The notes beneath the pieces are model-generated. The model worked only from the letters and a program-made list of their open reading frames with translations, had not been told where the DNA came from and made no database searches. Shown here in pieces: positions 37,156 to 46,496 of a stretch of 64,000 bases of DNA (positions are counted from its first letter, which is position 1; every line of letters begins with the position of its first letter). The position numbers were made by a program, and so were the translations under genes. Source of the stretch: Lachnospiraceae bacterium (lineage in GTDB: Bacteria > Bacillota > Clostridia > Lachnospirales > Lachnospiraceae); NCBI GenBank assembly GCA_017518735.1, contig JAFWTY010000004.1, positions 51,513 to 115,512 of the forward strand, in the 5' to 3' direction.

Positions 37156-39810
37156 CTACTTGATCAAACCGGACAAGGTTTCAAACAATGCCTCTGGCTG
37201 AACCGGTTTACTTAAATGTGCATTAAGACCGGCCTGCATACTTCTTTGTACATCCTCATCAAAAGCATTTGCCGTAAGCGCAATGATCGGAATGCTCTTT
37301 GCGTCTTCCCTGTCCATGGCACGAATGGTTCTTGTTGCCTCCAAACCATCCATCTCCGGCATACGCATATCCATTAAAATCGCATCGAAGTAGCCTACCG
37401 GATGATTTGCGAAACTGTCTACTGCAATTCTTCCGTTTTCGGCAACTTCCACTTCCATTTCACGCATCTGCAGAACCATCGTCATGATTTCCGCGTTGAT
37501 GGACATATCTTCCGCAAGCAGAACTCTCTTTCCGGTTAAGTCAACTTCGTTCTCACTCTTCTTCGTTCCCGCATTTTTGCGCTGGAATGCAGTATGGAAT
37601 TCATCGATTACATTTGCGGCAAAAATCGGCTTGGCAAGGAAACTGTCTACACCGGCATTGATGGCATCTTCCAAAACATCATCCCAGCGATATGCGGTAA
37701 GAATAATGATGGCTGACTCGTTTCCGACGATTTCCCTGATCTTCTTTGTAGTTTCCACACCATCCATCTCGGGCATCTTCAAATCTACAAGAATCAGATT
37801 GTACGGCTCTCTTCTCGCATGACGGATATTTACTTTCTCCAATGCTTCCGCACCGGACATTGCAATCTCCGAAGAGATACCGGCTTTTTCCAGAACCAGT
37901 TTTGCATGTTCGCAGGCCACCGGATCGTCGTCGATAATTAAAACACTCATCTTGTTGATATCGACTTCCACGTTTTCCGTTTCACCGGTTTTCTTATCGG
38001 AATCCATCAGCGTAACGGTAACGGTAAACTCGGTTCCTTTACCCTTCTCACTCTTAACTTCGATATGACCGTTCATCATCTCCACAATACTCTTGGAGAT
38101 AGCCATACCAAGTCCGGAACTTCCGTATTTGCCTGAAGTGTTGGCATCTTCCTGAACGAAGGTATCAAAAACATGAGGCAGGAATTCTTCGCTCATACCG
38201 ATACCGGTATCTTTGATTGCAAACTGCAAAGTACTTTGTCCCTTGTATGCATTGATGCGCTTCACAAAAAGTTCCACGCTTCCGCCTTCCGGTGTAAACT
38301 TTACCGCATTGCCGAGGATATTGATGAGTATCTGGCGAAGCTTCATGTTATCGCCGATATAATAGTCCGCAATTTCTCCATCCAAATGACAATTGTAGTC
38401 CAATCCTTTATCTGCGCACTGTCCGCTGAACATCGTATTGATGGTTTCCAGAAGTTTCGGAAAATAGAATTCCTCATTCTTTAACATCATACGTCCCGAT
38501 TCGATTCTGGACATATCGAGGATATCGTTGATTAAGTTTAACAAGTGCTCTGCAGACACACCGATTTTTTCCAAATATTCTCTGGTCTTCGGAGGCGTAT
38601 TCGGATCGTTTAATGCGATATTGTCCAGACCGATGATCGCATTCATCGGAGTACGGATTTCATGACTCATGTTGGATAAGAAGATGGTCTTTGCCTTGTT
38701 GGCATCTTCCGCAGCCGAAAGGGCATCGCTTAATGCAAGTGACTGCTGCTCGATTTTTTCCTGCATGGCAATACGCTCATCCAGCTCCTGCTGCTTTGCT
38801 CTGGTTTCCGCATCTGCAGTTTCCTTGGCTAAACGAAGAGCGACATTTTTGCGGTTCTGGAGGTAGACAATAACAAATACTCCCAGTAAAACCGAAATGA
38901 TCAGTACCGACTGAATAATGCTTCGAATCAGGATTCCTTTGGAAACGGAACTAATCTGGTTGGTTACCACGCTCTCGCGAATCAGATAGGTCAGCATCCA
39001 GTCCGTTCCCACAACAGGACGATAGCTTAATGTTTCCTGAATTCCGTTATAGGTAAAGGCTACTTCTCCGCTTTCATGGTTTTCAAAATTCTTCTTTACC
39101 TGCTCGTAAGAATATCCTTTTTCGTAATCCGCATGGGCAAGTGCTTCCAGAAGGTTGTCTTCTTCCGCAAGACCTCCCAGGATGGTATCGGTTAAGGCCA
39201 CACCGTCTTTGGTATACAGGTTACTGAATGTGGTATCACTATTTTGGGAGTGCATGGAAACACCTTCCAGCATGTCCTCCATGTTGATTTCCATGAAACA
39301 GCAGACCATCTTTTCTCCGTTCATGGAAACATTCTCAAGCGGTGTTGCAATTACGACTCTTTTGTCTTTCGTACTCAAGTCTTTGATAAATACGACAGAG
39401 TCCGTCAATCCGGCATAATCAAAATTGTATTCGTCAATGTTCGTCTGGGTGCCGAGGGATGTATAAATCAAACCATCCTCGTTTACAAATGCAAATTTCT
39501 GCAGTGTAAACAGTCGCTTCATTTTTGCCTGATACTGCTTTAAGTGATCTTCATCACTGAAATCTTCTTCTGTCATCAGTTCAAGCGCTGTATACATATC
39601 GCCGATTCGTCTCTGGATATTGTCGGAAACAACCTGTTCACGACGGCCGGCAAGTTCATCCAAATAAAGAAGGCTGACGGATTGTGCCACCTTCTTCGTA
39701 TCTTTTCCGGCACTCTGCCCGATCCACAGTGTTCCAAGCACAATAATCAAAAGGACCAATGCAGCGCCGATAATCGCTATAACCGTTATATTCCCCTTTT
39801 TGTTTCTCAT
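37156..39810 (-). CDS. Membrane hybrid histidine kinase with Cache-like sensor and two receivers
   Basis: 884 aa. TM1 at about 8-30, an extracytoplasmic region of about 260 residues resembling dCache sensors (GRREQVVSDNIQRRIGDMY, TDWMLTYLI), TM2 near 300-322, a coiled-coil linker rich in Glu/Ala, HisKA (SNMSHEIRTPMNAIIG, His near 384), HATPase, then REC1 (ILVDLKMPEMDG, near 673) and REC2 (ILMDMRMPEMDG, near 810). BarA/LuxQ-like layout but with the Hpt on a separate gene 57 nt upstream. Confidence 0.93.
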   Translation of the reverse strand: MRNKKGNITVIAIIGAALVLLIIVLGTLWIGQSAGKDTKKVAQSVSLLYLDELAGRREQVVSDNIQRRIGDMYTALELMTEEDFSDEDHLKQYQAKMKRLFTLQKFAFVNEDGLIYTSLGTQTNIDEYNFDYAGLTDSVVFIKDLSTKDKRVVIATPLENVSMNGEKMVCCFMEINMEDMLEGVSMHSQNSDTTFSNLYTKDGVALTDTILGGLAEEDNLLEALAHADYEKGYSYEQVKKNFENHESGEVAFTYNGIQETLSYRPVVGTDWMLTYLIRESVVTNQISSVSKGILIRSIIQSVLIISVLLGVFVIVYLQNRKNVALRLAKETADAETRAKQQELDERIAMQEKIEQQSLALSDALSAAEDANKAKTIFLSNMSHEIRTPMNAIIGLDNIALNDPNTPPKTREYLEKIGVSAEHLLNLINDILDMSRIESGRMMLKNEEFYFPKLLETINTMFSGQCADKGLDYNCHLDGEIADYYIGDNMKLRQILINILGNAVKFTPEGGSVELFVKRINAYKGQSTLQFAIKDTGIGMSEEFLPHVFDTFVQEDANTSGKYGSSGLGMAISKSIVEMMNGHIEVKSEKGKGTEFTVTVTLMDSDKKTGETENVEVDINKMSVLIIDDDPVACEHAKLVLEKAGISSEIAMSGAEALEKVNIRHARREPYNLILVDLKMPEMDGVETTKKIREIVGNESAIIILTAYRWDDVLEDAINAGVDSFLAKPIFAANVIDEFHTAFQRKNAGTKKSENEVDLTGKRVLLAEDMSINAEIMTMVLQMREMEVEVAENGRIAVDSFANHPVGYFDAILMDMRMPEMDGLEATRTIRAMDREDAKSIPIIALTANAFDEDVQRSMQAGLNAHLSKPVQPEALFETLSGLIK

Positions 39811-39867
39811 ATCCTCATCCCCGTTCAGTTCAAAGCATATTTTTCATTTTTCTCATATCGTCTCTGA

Positions 39868-40209
39868 TTATTCGCAGAGTTTCTTTAAGCCTTCCGACTT
39901 TTCATTGATCTTCTCAAGATACGGGCTGTAATCCATCTGTGTTCTTGCACGGAGCAGCTCCGTAATTTCGGAAACCGGCTCGAGAATCGGTGTCAGTGCA
40001 AGATTTCCGAGTACACCCTTCAACGCGTGTGCAGCCTCAAAAGCGGCATCCAGATCATTTGCGCTGATTGCCTCGTTCAGTTTCTGATAAGATGCATCCG
40101 AAATGGATTTCTCCACCAGTTTCAAATAAAAAGCCTCATTGTTCATGCATCTTGTAAGTCCGTTTTCCGTATCTGCTCCGAATGTTTTCAATCCTTCTAT
40201 GGTTAACAT
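39868..40209 (-). CDS. Stand-alone Hpt phosphotransfer protein
   Basis: 113 aa, entirely one Hpt four-helix bundle. The phospho-acceptor His is in AHALKGVLGNL (near residue 62). Such proteins carry phosphate between the receiver of a hybrid kinase and the receiver of an output protein. The position is telling: directly downstream (2 nt) of the REC-GGDEF-EAL gene and upstream of the two hybrid kinases, both without Hpt. Inferred path: kinase His, kinase REC, this His, REC of the GGDEF-EAL protein. Confidence 0.93.
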   Translation of the reverse strand: MLTIEGLKTFGADTENGLTRCMNNEAFYLKLVEKSISDASYQKLNEAISANDLDAAFEAAHALKGVLGNLALTPILEPVSEITELLRARTQMDYSPYLEKINEKSEGLKKLCE

Positions 40210-40211
40210 AA

Positions 40212-41909
40212 CTATTCTCTCCGTTTCTTTTCTTCTTTTACAAACGTTTCAAATTCTTCCGCCGGAATGGGTTTTGAGAAGTAGTATCCCTGGATGACAT
40301 CACAACCCATTTCCTTAAGAGTCTTAAACTGTGCTTCATCCTCCACGCCCTCCGCAACAAGCGGAACTCCGAAGAATTTTGCAATATCGATAATCAGTTC
40401 CACAAGCTTCAGACTCTTTTCGTCCTTGTGCATGTTCCGGACAAACTTCATATCCAGTTTCAATACATCAATCGGAATCGTCGTCAGCATGTTCAGGGAA
40501 GAATAACCCGAACCGAAATCGTCCATCTCAATCTTGAAGCCCCGGTCACGCAGGTGATTTACCACTTCGATCAAACCCTTTGCATTGTCCGCATAGGCTG
40601 ACTCCGTAATCTCCAGCATCAAATCTTCTGCGCTCAATCCATTTTGCTCAACGAGTCCGGCCAGACGGTTTTCCAATTCCGGATCGTAGATGTCAATACG
40701 CGAAACATTGACGGATACGGGAATGGTAATTCCATATGTTTCCTTCCATTTCCGAATCTGAGCCGCTGCTTCACTCCAGACATAGCGGTCCAGTTTCTGA
40801 ATCAGACCGTTGCTTTCAAAAAGCGGAATAAAGGCACCTGGCGAAACCATTCCGAGTTCCGGATGTCTCCAGCGGATCAATGCCTCTGCACTTCTTAAAT
40901 GCGGTTCCTTCGTCTGAATATTGAATTTCGGCTGATAAAAAACGACAAAGTCTCCGTTACGAATAGCGTCTTCCATATCGTTGATCAGACGCTCTCCGTA
41001 CAGTTCTCTGTCGTTGTCTTCTTTGTTGTAATAGGATAACTGCCTGGTGTAATCACCGCGAATGTGGTCACAGGCAAGTTTCGCATGATCGAAACGGTTT
41101 TCCGCCGGAAGTGTTTTATCCACGTCCTGAGATACACCGATTCTGAAACGGATTCTGGGTAACTGTGTTAAGTGGGACAGTTCCTCCTGGAGTCCGTCAA
41201 AAACACCTTCATAGTTCTCTCTGTGACTCATGTAGAGATAGAAATAATCCGCATCGGGGCGTGATGCGATAAACGTCTCTTTCTCAAACAATTCCTTCAG
41301 CGTGGAAGCTGTACTGCAAAGAACCTCATCTCCCGTTTCTCTGCCGTACATTTCGTTAATCATGTGAAAATGCTCAATGTTGAGAACCACCGCGTCCATC
41401 TTCTGCTCTCCGGTAACATGCTCATAACGGTGGATATATTCAAAAAAGAACTCTCTGGTATAAAGCCCTGTCAGCTCATCTTTTTCGGCCGCACGAATGA
41501 TGCTCTTATCTTCATTCAGCTCAATAATGCGTTCGCATCTGGCCAGGATAACTTCCGGCATATCATAGGGTTTGGTGATAAAGTCGTAAGCTCCGTGCTT
41601 GATACTTTTTACTTCGGCACTCTTCTCGGACGTCATGACAATAACCGGAATCTGCTTTAATGCATCCTCTTTTTGCATTTCGTCAAGAACGGAAAAGCCG
41701 TCCGTTACCGGCATTAACAGATCCAGCAAAACAAGCGAGAAATCCGCGTTCTTCTCTCTCATCATTTCCAATGCCTTCTGTCCGTCTTCGGCATAGGAAA
41801 CATCATAGGTTTCATTCAGGATATTTCCCAGAATCTCTCTGTTAATCTCCTCATCATCCACTACCAGGATTCGCCTCTTAAAACCGATTGTTCTGTTAAA
41901 ATCTTCCAT
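40212..41909 (-). CDS. Response regulator with degenerate GGDEF and intact EAL domain
   Basis: 565 aa from the ATG at 41909; the in-frame GTG at 41921 is part of the ribosome binding site. Receiver (ILVVDDEEINRE, Asp in LLDLLMPVTDG near 69), GGDEF-like domain whose motif is degraded to PDADYF so no cyclase activity is expected, and EAL domain (about 320-560) with all catalytic features: AEALIRW, VNVSR, LEITESA, MDDFGSGYSS, LKLDMKF, VAEGVE. Predicted c-di-GMP phosphodiesterase controlled by phosphorylation. The Hpt gene follows after 2 nt. Confidence 0.93.
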   Translation of the reverse strand: MEDFNRTIGFKRRILVVDDEEINREILGNILNETYDVSYAEDGQKALEMMREKNADFSLVLLDLLMPVTDGFSVLDEMQKEDALKQIPVIVMTSEKSAEVKSIKHGAYDFITKPYDMPEVILARCERIIELNEDKSIIRAAEKDELTGLYTREFFFEYIHRYEHVTGEQKMDAVVLNIEHFHMINEMYGRETGDEVLCSTASTLKELFEKETFIASRPDADYFYLYMSHRENYEGVFDGLQEELSHLTQLPRIRFRIGVSQDVDKTLPAENRFDHAKLACDHIRGDYTRQLSYYNKEDNDRELYGERLINDMEDAIRNGDFVVFYQPKFNIQTKEPHLRSAEALIRWRHPELGMVSPGAFIPLFESNGLIQKLDRYVWSEAAAQIRKWKETYGITIPVSVNVSRIDIYDPELENRLAGLVEQNGLSAEDLMLEITESAYADNAKGLIEVVNHLRDRGFKIEMDDFGSGYSSLNMLTTIPIDVLKLDMKFVRNMHKDEKSLKLVELIIDIAKFFGVPLVAEGVEDEAQFKTLKEMGCDVIQGYYFSKPIPAEEFETFVKEEKKRRE

Positions 41910-41929
41910 AAGTCCCCCCACTTACTTGA

Positions 41930-43099
41930 TTAGTTGGCCTTTTTCAATTCCTTCTTACGTTCATACATCTTGTGATCCGCTCTTTTAAACACCGAATCAA
42001 ATCCGTAATCTCTTCTCTTCTGGAACTCACTCATGCCTGCTGCCATTACGATGTGTCCCGTTCCCAGATTTTTCTCCATCTGGAGATCAAGGGTTTCGAA
42101 TAGTTTTTCTCTGTCGGCATAATCGGTTCCTCGAAGGATTACCACAAATTCATCTCCTCCGATACGATAAACCGGACTGTGTGTGAATTTCTTGCAGATT
42201 ATGGAACATGCTTCCTGAATATAATGATCTCCGGCTTCATGTCCTCTGGTATCATTTATCACCTTCAAATCATTGATATCCAAAACCACAATGCCAAGTT
42301 CTTCTATTTCTCCGTTTTGGATCTGAACATTTAAATCTTCTTTCATCTCCAGAAAAGCGGTTTTGTTTTTTACATGTGTCAGTGCATCTTTATAAGCCAG
42401 CTGTTTTACGGAACCGAGTTCCCTGCTTCTTTCAAGTCGCTCATCCGCCACAACAAATGTATGAATGACACATGTTGCAAGAAGACAGCCGATTGCATAA
42501 AACGGAAGCAACGGGAATGATGTTTGAAGAAGAATGAAAATCGTCATAATGATACCGGAAATACCGATTGCACGATAACGAAGCCTCTGCTTACCTTCAA
42601 ACCTTCCGGCTATGATCAGGGTGTATATTGCGGTTACGGCAAATAACACCACCTGCATCGTAAGGGTGATGTATCTTGCAAACCCTGGAACATATTCCTT
42701 CGCCTCATCAAATCCGAAGAATATCGGTTTGAAGAAGTTTAGGGTTAATAATATGATTTGCGTAAGGAATATAAACCAGCCTGTGCCGATTAATATTTTA
42801 CTGGGAATGGTGCTCCTGTTTAAAAAAGCACAAATATACCGGATCCATAACAAAAGCGTTATGACCAGAGAAAGAAAATACAAAAGCGTGTCGGTATACA
42901 CCAAAGGTATGATTTTCGCTTCATAAAGAAATCCCCATAGGACATCCACAACATAATAAAGCATTACGCTCCAAAGAAAAGCCTTGTACGACCTTCTAAC
43001 CAACGTATTGGCATTCGCTTTCGGCTTTTGGAACATAACCTCCACGTTAATAATTGCATGAATGACAATTGCAAGTAATCCGAAACTTGAATAAAACAT
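41930..43099 (-). CDS. Membrane-bound diguanylate cyclase
   Basis: 389 aa. About seven helices in residues 5-220, no large extracytoplasmic loop, then a GGDEF domain (about 235-385) with intact RIGGDEF and the metal/substrate motif DINDLKVINDTRGHEAGD. The inhibitory RxxD site is absent (FTHS at that position), so product inhibition at the I-site is not expected. First gene of the presumed long operon; 20 nt before the REC-GGDEF-EAL start. Confidence 0.92.
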   Translation of the reverse strand: MFYSSFGLLAIVIHAIINVEVMFQKPKANANTLVRRSYKAFLWSVMLYYVVDVLWGFLYEAKIIPLVYTDTLLYFLSLVITLLLWIRYICAFLNRSTIPSKILIGTGWFIFLTQIILLTLNFFKPIFFGFDEAKEYVPGFARYITLTMQVVLFAVTAIYTLIIAGRFEGKQRLRYRAIGISGIIMTIFILLQTSFPLLPFYAIGCLLATCVIHTFVVADERLERSRELGSVKQLAYKDALTHVKNKTAFLEMKEDLNVQIQNGEIEELGIVVLDINDLKVINDTRGHEAGDHYIQEACSIICKKFTHSPVYRIGGDEFVVILRGTDYADREKLFETLDLQMEKNLGTGHIVMAAGMSEFQKRRDYGFDSVFKRADHKMYERKKELKKAN

Positions 43100-43157
43100 T
43101 TCCCCTATCCTCTGTTGATCATGTTTTTACACCAAATTCAACACATCTATTTTACCA

Positions 43158-43189
43158 CAAAAATAGCCCGAAGAATCAATTCTTCGGGT
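43158..43189 (-). terminator. Terminator of the GGDEF-EAL-PAS gene
   Basis: Perfect 9-bp stem CCCGAAGAA / TTCTTCGGG with a 4-nt loop, followed on the minus strand by CTATTTTTG. It separates the 1064-aa gene from the operon downstream. Confidence 0.85.
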
Positions 43190-43241
43190 TATTTTTTCGG
43201 GTTTTTTTAACTTTTTTCGGCTTTCCGTAACCTATGTAAAC

Positions 43242-46200
43242 CTACTCGGAAACATCTTCCTTGGAAATACCCAAAACAGCGATAGCATAAGACATTATTC
43301 CGGTCACAGGATTGGTCATGATTTTTCGAACCATGGCATGAACCACATCGCCGCTTCTCAGTTTTTCGTCGATAAATATACGCTGTCCGTCCTCGTTACA
43401 GGCAGATAACGCCTTAACAATTGCCGCTGTTACTCTACTCTCGGAAGCGGAAATATCGAGCGACCGGCCGACTTTAATGAATCCGGGAGTCCTTTCCACC
43501 ATGGTACGATAAGACTGGTTACACCTGATTACCGACATATTCTTTCCGTCATACTCTACTACCAGCATGGGCTGTGTATTGAAATACTGCCGAATGGATG
43601 TCACATCCGCACTGGAAACCGCACCGAGATCATAAAGATTGATGGCACTTACCATTTTGTTGTATTCAATCTCCGCAGGATCCTCAAATCCGATCTGGGT
43701 ACCTGTCTGATATCTTTTTATAATCTCTGACATCGGAATGGGTTTACAGAAATAGAATCCCTGAAGTTTGGTACAGCCGATTTCGCTTAAGAATTCCATC
43801 TGTTCCGCCGTTTCAACACCCTCGGCAACCGATTCCGTATTCAAACTTACCGCAAGTCTCATTAACTCGGTCAGAATCACTCTCGACTCCGGCTTTTGAT
43901 CAAACTGCCTCATGAAACGCATATCAAACTTAATTAAGTCGAAGTGAATCTCCTGTAGCAAATCCAGGGAGGAATATCCGCTTCCGAAATCATCCATCCA
44001 AACCTTGAAACCGAGTTTCTGGAAGCGTTCAATCTGCTCCTTCATAAATTCAAAGTTTTCTCCGATACTGCTTTCCGTAATCTCTATCGTGAGAAGATTT
44101 CTGGGAATTCCGGCTGCATCCACACGGTTGGAAATCTCTTCCACAATGTCACAGACCTCAAAATCCGTTCTGGAAAGGTTAACCGAATTCGGCACTAAAT
44201 GAAGCCCCGCATGTTTCTGGTTTTTCAGTTTCTCGAGGATGATATCGACCATTCTCAAATCCACTTTGTAGATTAACTTACTTTCCTCAAGAATGGGAAT
44301 AAACTCTGCCGGTGAAAGCAGTCCTTTTTCGGGATCAATCCATCTGGCAAGGGCTTCTTCATCGCACACTCTCTTATTCGTAACACGAACGATTGGCTGG
44401 TAATATGCCGTAATCCAGTTTTCCGCGATTGCTTTATCAAGATTGTCGATGACGTACTGTTTCCGGATTTCCTTTTCCAGCATGTCATTGTCATAGAATC
44501 TGTAATATGAATTGTTGTCATCTCTGTTTACTTTGCAGGCTGCCTTCGCTCTGTCACAGGCCAAAGAGCTCTCCACAATGCCCATCGAATCCGGATAAAT
44601 ACCTGCTCTGACATGAAGCGTTTTTCCGTTATTGGCTCTCTTCATATCCAGAAAAACGGTTTTCAGTCTTTTTTCCAGTCCATCTATCTCGGAAAAAGCA
44701 GCAAAGTGATCCTGACCGAAACGGCTGCATCTGTCCGTTCCGAACTGCTTCTCCAAAATTCCGGCCATGGTTTTGATCAAAACATCTCCTTCGGAAAATC
44801 CGTATTTTTTATTAAATACCTTCATTCCTGTGAGATTGAAAAAGATCATTGCAGTCTCTGTTCCCTGTTCATGCATGGTCTTTCGATTCTGCTCGGAAAC
44901 TCTTAAGAAACTGTTCATGTTCAGAAGTCCTGTCAGATAATCTCTGTCCTTCTCACTTGAACCGACGGACTCATCTTCGAATCCCATCCTTCTCCAGTCA
45001 ATTCCGTTATATCTGTCCGAAATCAAACATTTTCTCTCTTCGTAGAAGCGCCTCTTATCCTCGTACATTCTCTCGTCTGCTACACGAAGGGCCATACGGA
45101 TATTTCGGCATTTCTTTTCGATACAGGATCCGATTGCAAAGGACAGTTCTTCGTATTCCTTGCTGTATTCTTTGATTTTCTCGAGTTTCTCCTGCAGTTC
45201 TTCTTCCGTAATATCCAGTTTGATTACGGTAAATTCATCTCCTCCGGCACGGAAGACTTCTTTTTCATCAAAAACCTTTCTAAGAACCTCCGCCGCATTT
45301 TTTAACATTATATCCCCGGCAGGATGTCCCTGAGAGTCATTTACGTTCTTAAGCCCGTTCATATCAATAAACAGGACTGCTACGGAGGAATTGGCATGTT
45401 TTTCACCGCTGCTTAACGATTCCACATAATTGTTCATTTCGTTACGGTTCATAACGCCGGTCAGCATATCCTTGGAACTGAGGATTCTGAGCCGGTCCAG
45501 AAGCAGATAATTTCCAAGTTCGGAACCTAATATAAACGAAGTAACCTCCAGGGTCTCTTTGATTCGGATACTTCTGGATGCATTAAAATTAATTGCCCAC
45601 ATAAATCCCAGCAACTGGTTTCTGGATTTTAAAGGGAAGAGGACAATATTATGCGCTCCAGCACTCGTTAATGATTCATACCAGACGGGATTGCGTTCCT
45701 TGATCACCAGCATATCCTTCTCGTCTTTTACAATCAGACAGTTGCTGCCTGCTATGGTAGCCACCCAGGATTCCGCAATATCATAAAAATCCTTATTCAC
45801 GTAAGTATCCATCGGCAAAAGCGGTGTATCTTCGGAAAACGCTTCGCCCAGAACATAGCAGTCTCGTTCCATCTCCTCCATAACAAGGATGCAGCAATGC
45901 TCGGAGTCACATAAATCACGGATTCCACGGATAATATCCTTCATGGTTTCTACGAAATTGTTGGTTCCTCGAAGGCGGATACACATATCCAGAACGGAAG
46001 ATGCAATGTCACCGGAAATATTGGACATCTTTTCGGGACTGGATTCGGAACTGAATTCCATAATATAAACACAGTATCCCAGTTCCTCATCGTCCGTTTC
46101 CAATGGAACAAACGACATATTAAACCAAACCTGCATCCTGTCGGAATAGGCATAGGAATGCAGACATTTCTTCTCCACTGCAGATCTGTAACAGTAATCC

Positions 46201-46436
46201 TCGAAGTTTAAGTCTCTGACCAGATATTCCTCGTAGTCCAGGTTCGGGACAAACTTATCTCTCTTCATCTTCATGCTCGGCTTAGGATAATCTATGGAAT
46301 CAATATATGCCTGATTTCCCGTCACAATTCGAAAAATCCGTTTGTCTCCGGTCATCTTTTTCTCAACAGACATTATGCATGCCATCGATGAAAAAGCATC
46401 TGCAATTGACTGAAAGTCCATCGTTTTTTCGCTCAT
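43242..46436 (-). CDS. Multidomain c-di-GMP protein: PAS-like, GAF, GGDEF, degenerate GGDEF, EAL, PAS
   Basis: 1064 aa, cytoplasmic. N-terminal PAS-like region (1-140), GAF-like (about 150-320), first GGDEF with intact RAGGDEF (near 395), second GGDEF with the motif changed to FGQDHF (near 574, probably inactive), EAL with EALARW, SVNLSR, IEITESS, MDDFGSGYSS, IKFDMRF and VAEGVE (about 670-910), and a PAS-like domain after the EAL (about 940-1055). Both synthesis and hydrolysis are possible. A second GGDEF and a C-terminal PAS are unusual. The first GGDEF lacks an RxxD I-site. Single-gene unit with its own terminator. Confidence 0.92.
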   Translation of the reverse strand: MSEKTMDFQSIADAFSSMACIMSVEKKMTGDKRIFRIVTGNQAYIDSIDYPKPSMKMKRDKFVPNLDYEEYLVRDLNFEDYCYRSAVEKKCLHSYAYSDRMQVWFNMSFVPLETDDEELGYCVYIMEFSSESSPEKMSNISGDIASSVLDMCIRLRGTNNFVETMKDIIRGIRDLCDSEHCCILVMEEMERDCYVLGEAFSEDTPLLPMDTYVNKDFYDIAESWVATIAGSNCLIVKDEKDMLVIKERNPVWYESLTSAGAHNIVLFPLKSRNQLLGFMWAINFNASRSIRIKETLEVTSFILGSELGNYLLLDRLRILSSKDMLTGVMNRNEMNNYVESLSSGEKHANSSVAVLFIDMNGLKNVNDSQGHPAGDIMLKNAAEVLRKVFDEKEVFRAGGDEFTVIKLDITEEELQEKLEKIKEYSKEYEELSFAIGSCIEKKCRNIRMALRVADERMYEDKRRFYEERKCLISDRYNGIDWRRMGFEDESVGSSEKDRDYLTGLLNMNSFLRVSEQNRKTMHEQGTETAMIFFNLTGMKVFNKKYGFSEGDVLIKTMAGILEKQFGTDRCSRFGQDHFAAFSEIDGLEKRLKTVFLDMKRANNGKTLHVRAGIYPDSMGIVESSLACDRAKAACKVNRDDNNSYYRFYDNDMLEKEIRKQYVIDNLDKAIAENWITAYYQPIVRVTNKRVCDEEALARWIDPEKGLLSPAEFIPILEESKLIYKVDLRMVDIILEKLKNQKHAGLHLVPNSVNLSRTDFEVCDIVEEISNRVDAAGIPRNLLTIEITESSIGENFEFMKEQIERFQKLGFKVWMDDFGSGYSSLDLLQEIHFDLIKFDMRFMRQFDQKPESRVILTELMRLAVSLNTESVAEGVETAEQMEFLSEIGCTKLQGFYFCKPIPMSEIIKRYQTGTQIGFEDPAEIEYNKMVSAINLYDLGAVSSADVTSIRQYFNTQPMLVVEYDGKNMSVIRCNQSYRTMVERTPGFIKVGRSLDISASESRVTAAIVKALSACNEDGQRIFIDEKLRSGDVVHAMVRKIMTNPVTGIMSYAIAVLGISKEDVSE

Positions 46437-46496
46437 AAACCTTCCCCTTTGTTTTTTACAAAGGCAATACCCCCATACTGCCCCTCATTCTTCTGA

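Noticed and set aside
46446..46464. Hairpin CCTTTGT-N5-ACAAAGG before the GGDEF-EAL-PAS gene as a terminator
   Set aside because: No T-tract follows and it lies inside the leader next to the ribosome binding site; too weak to call.
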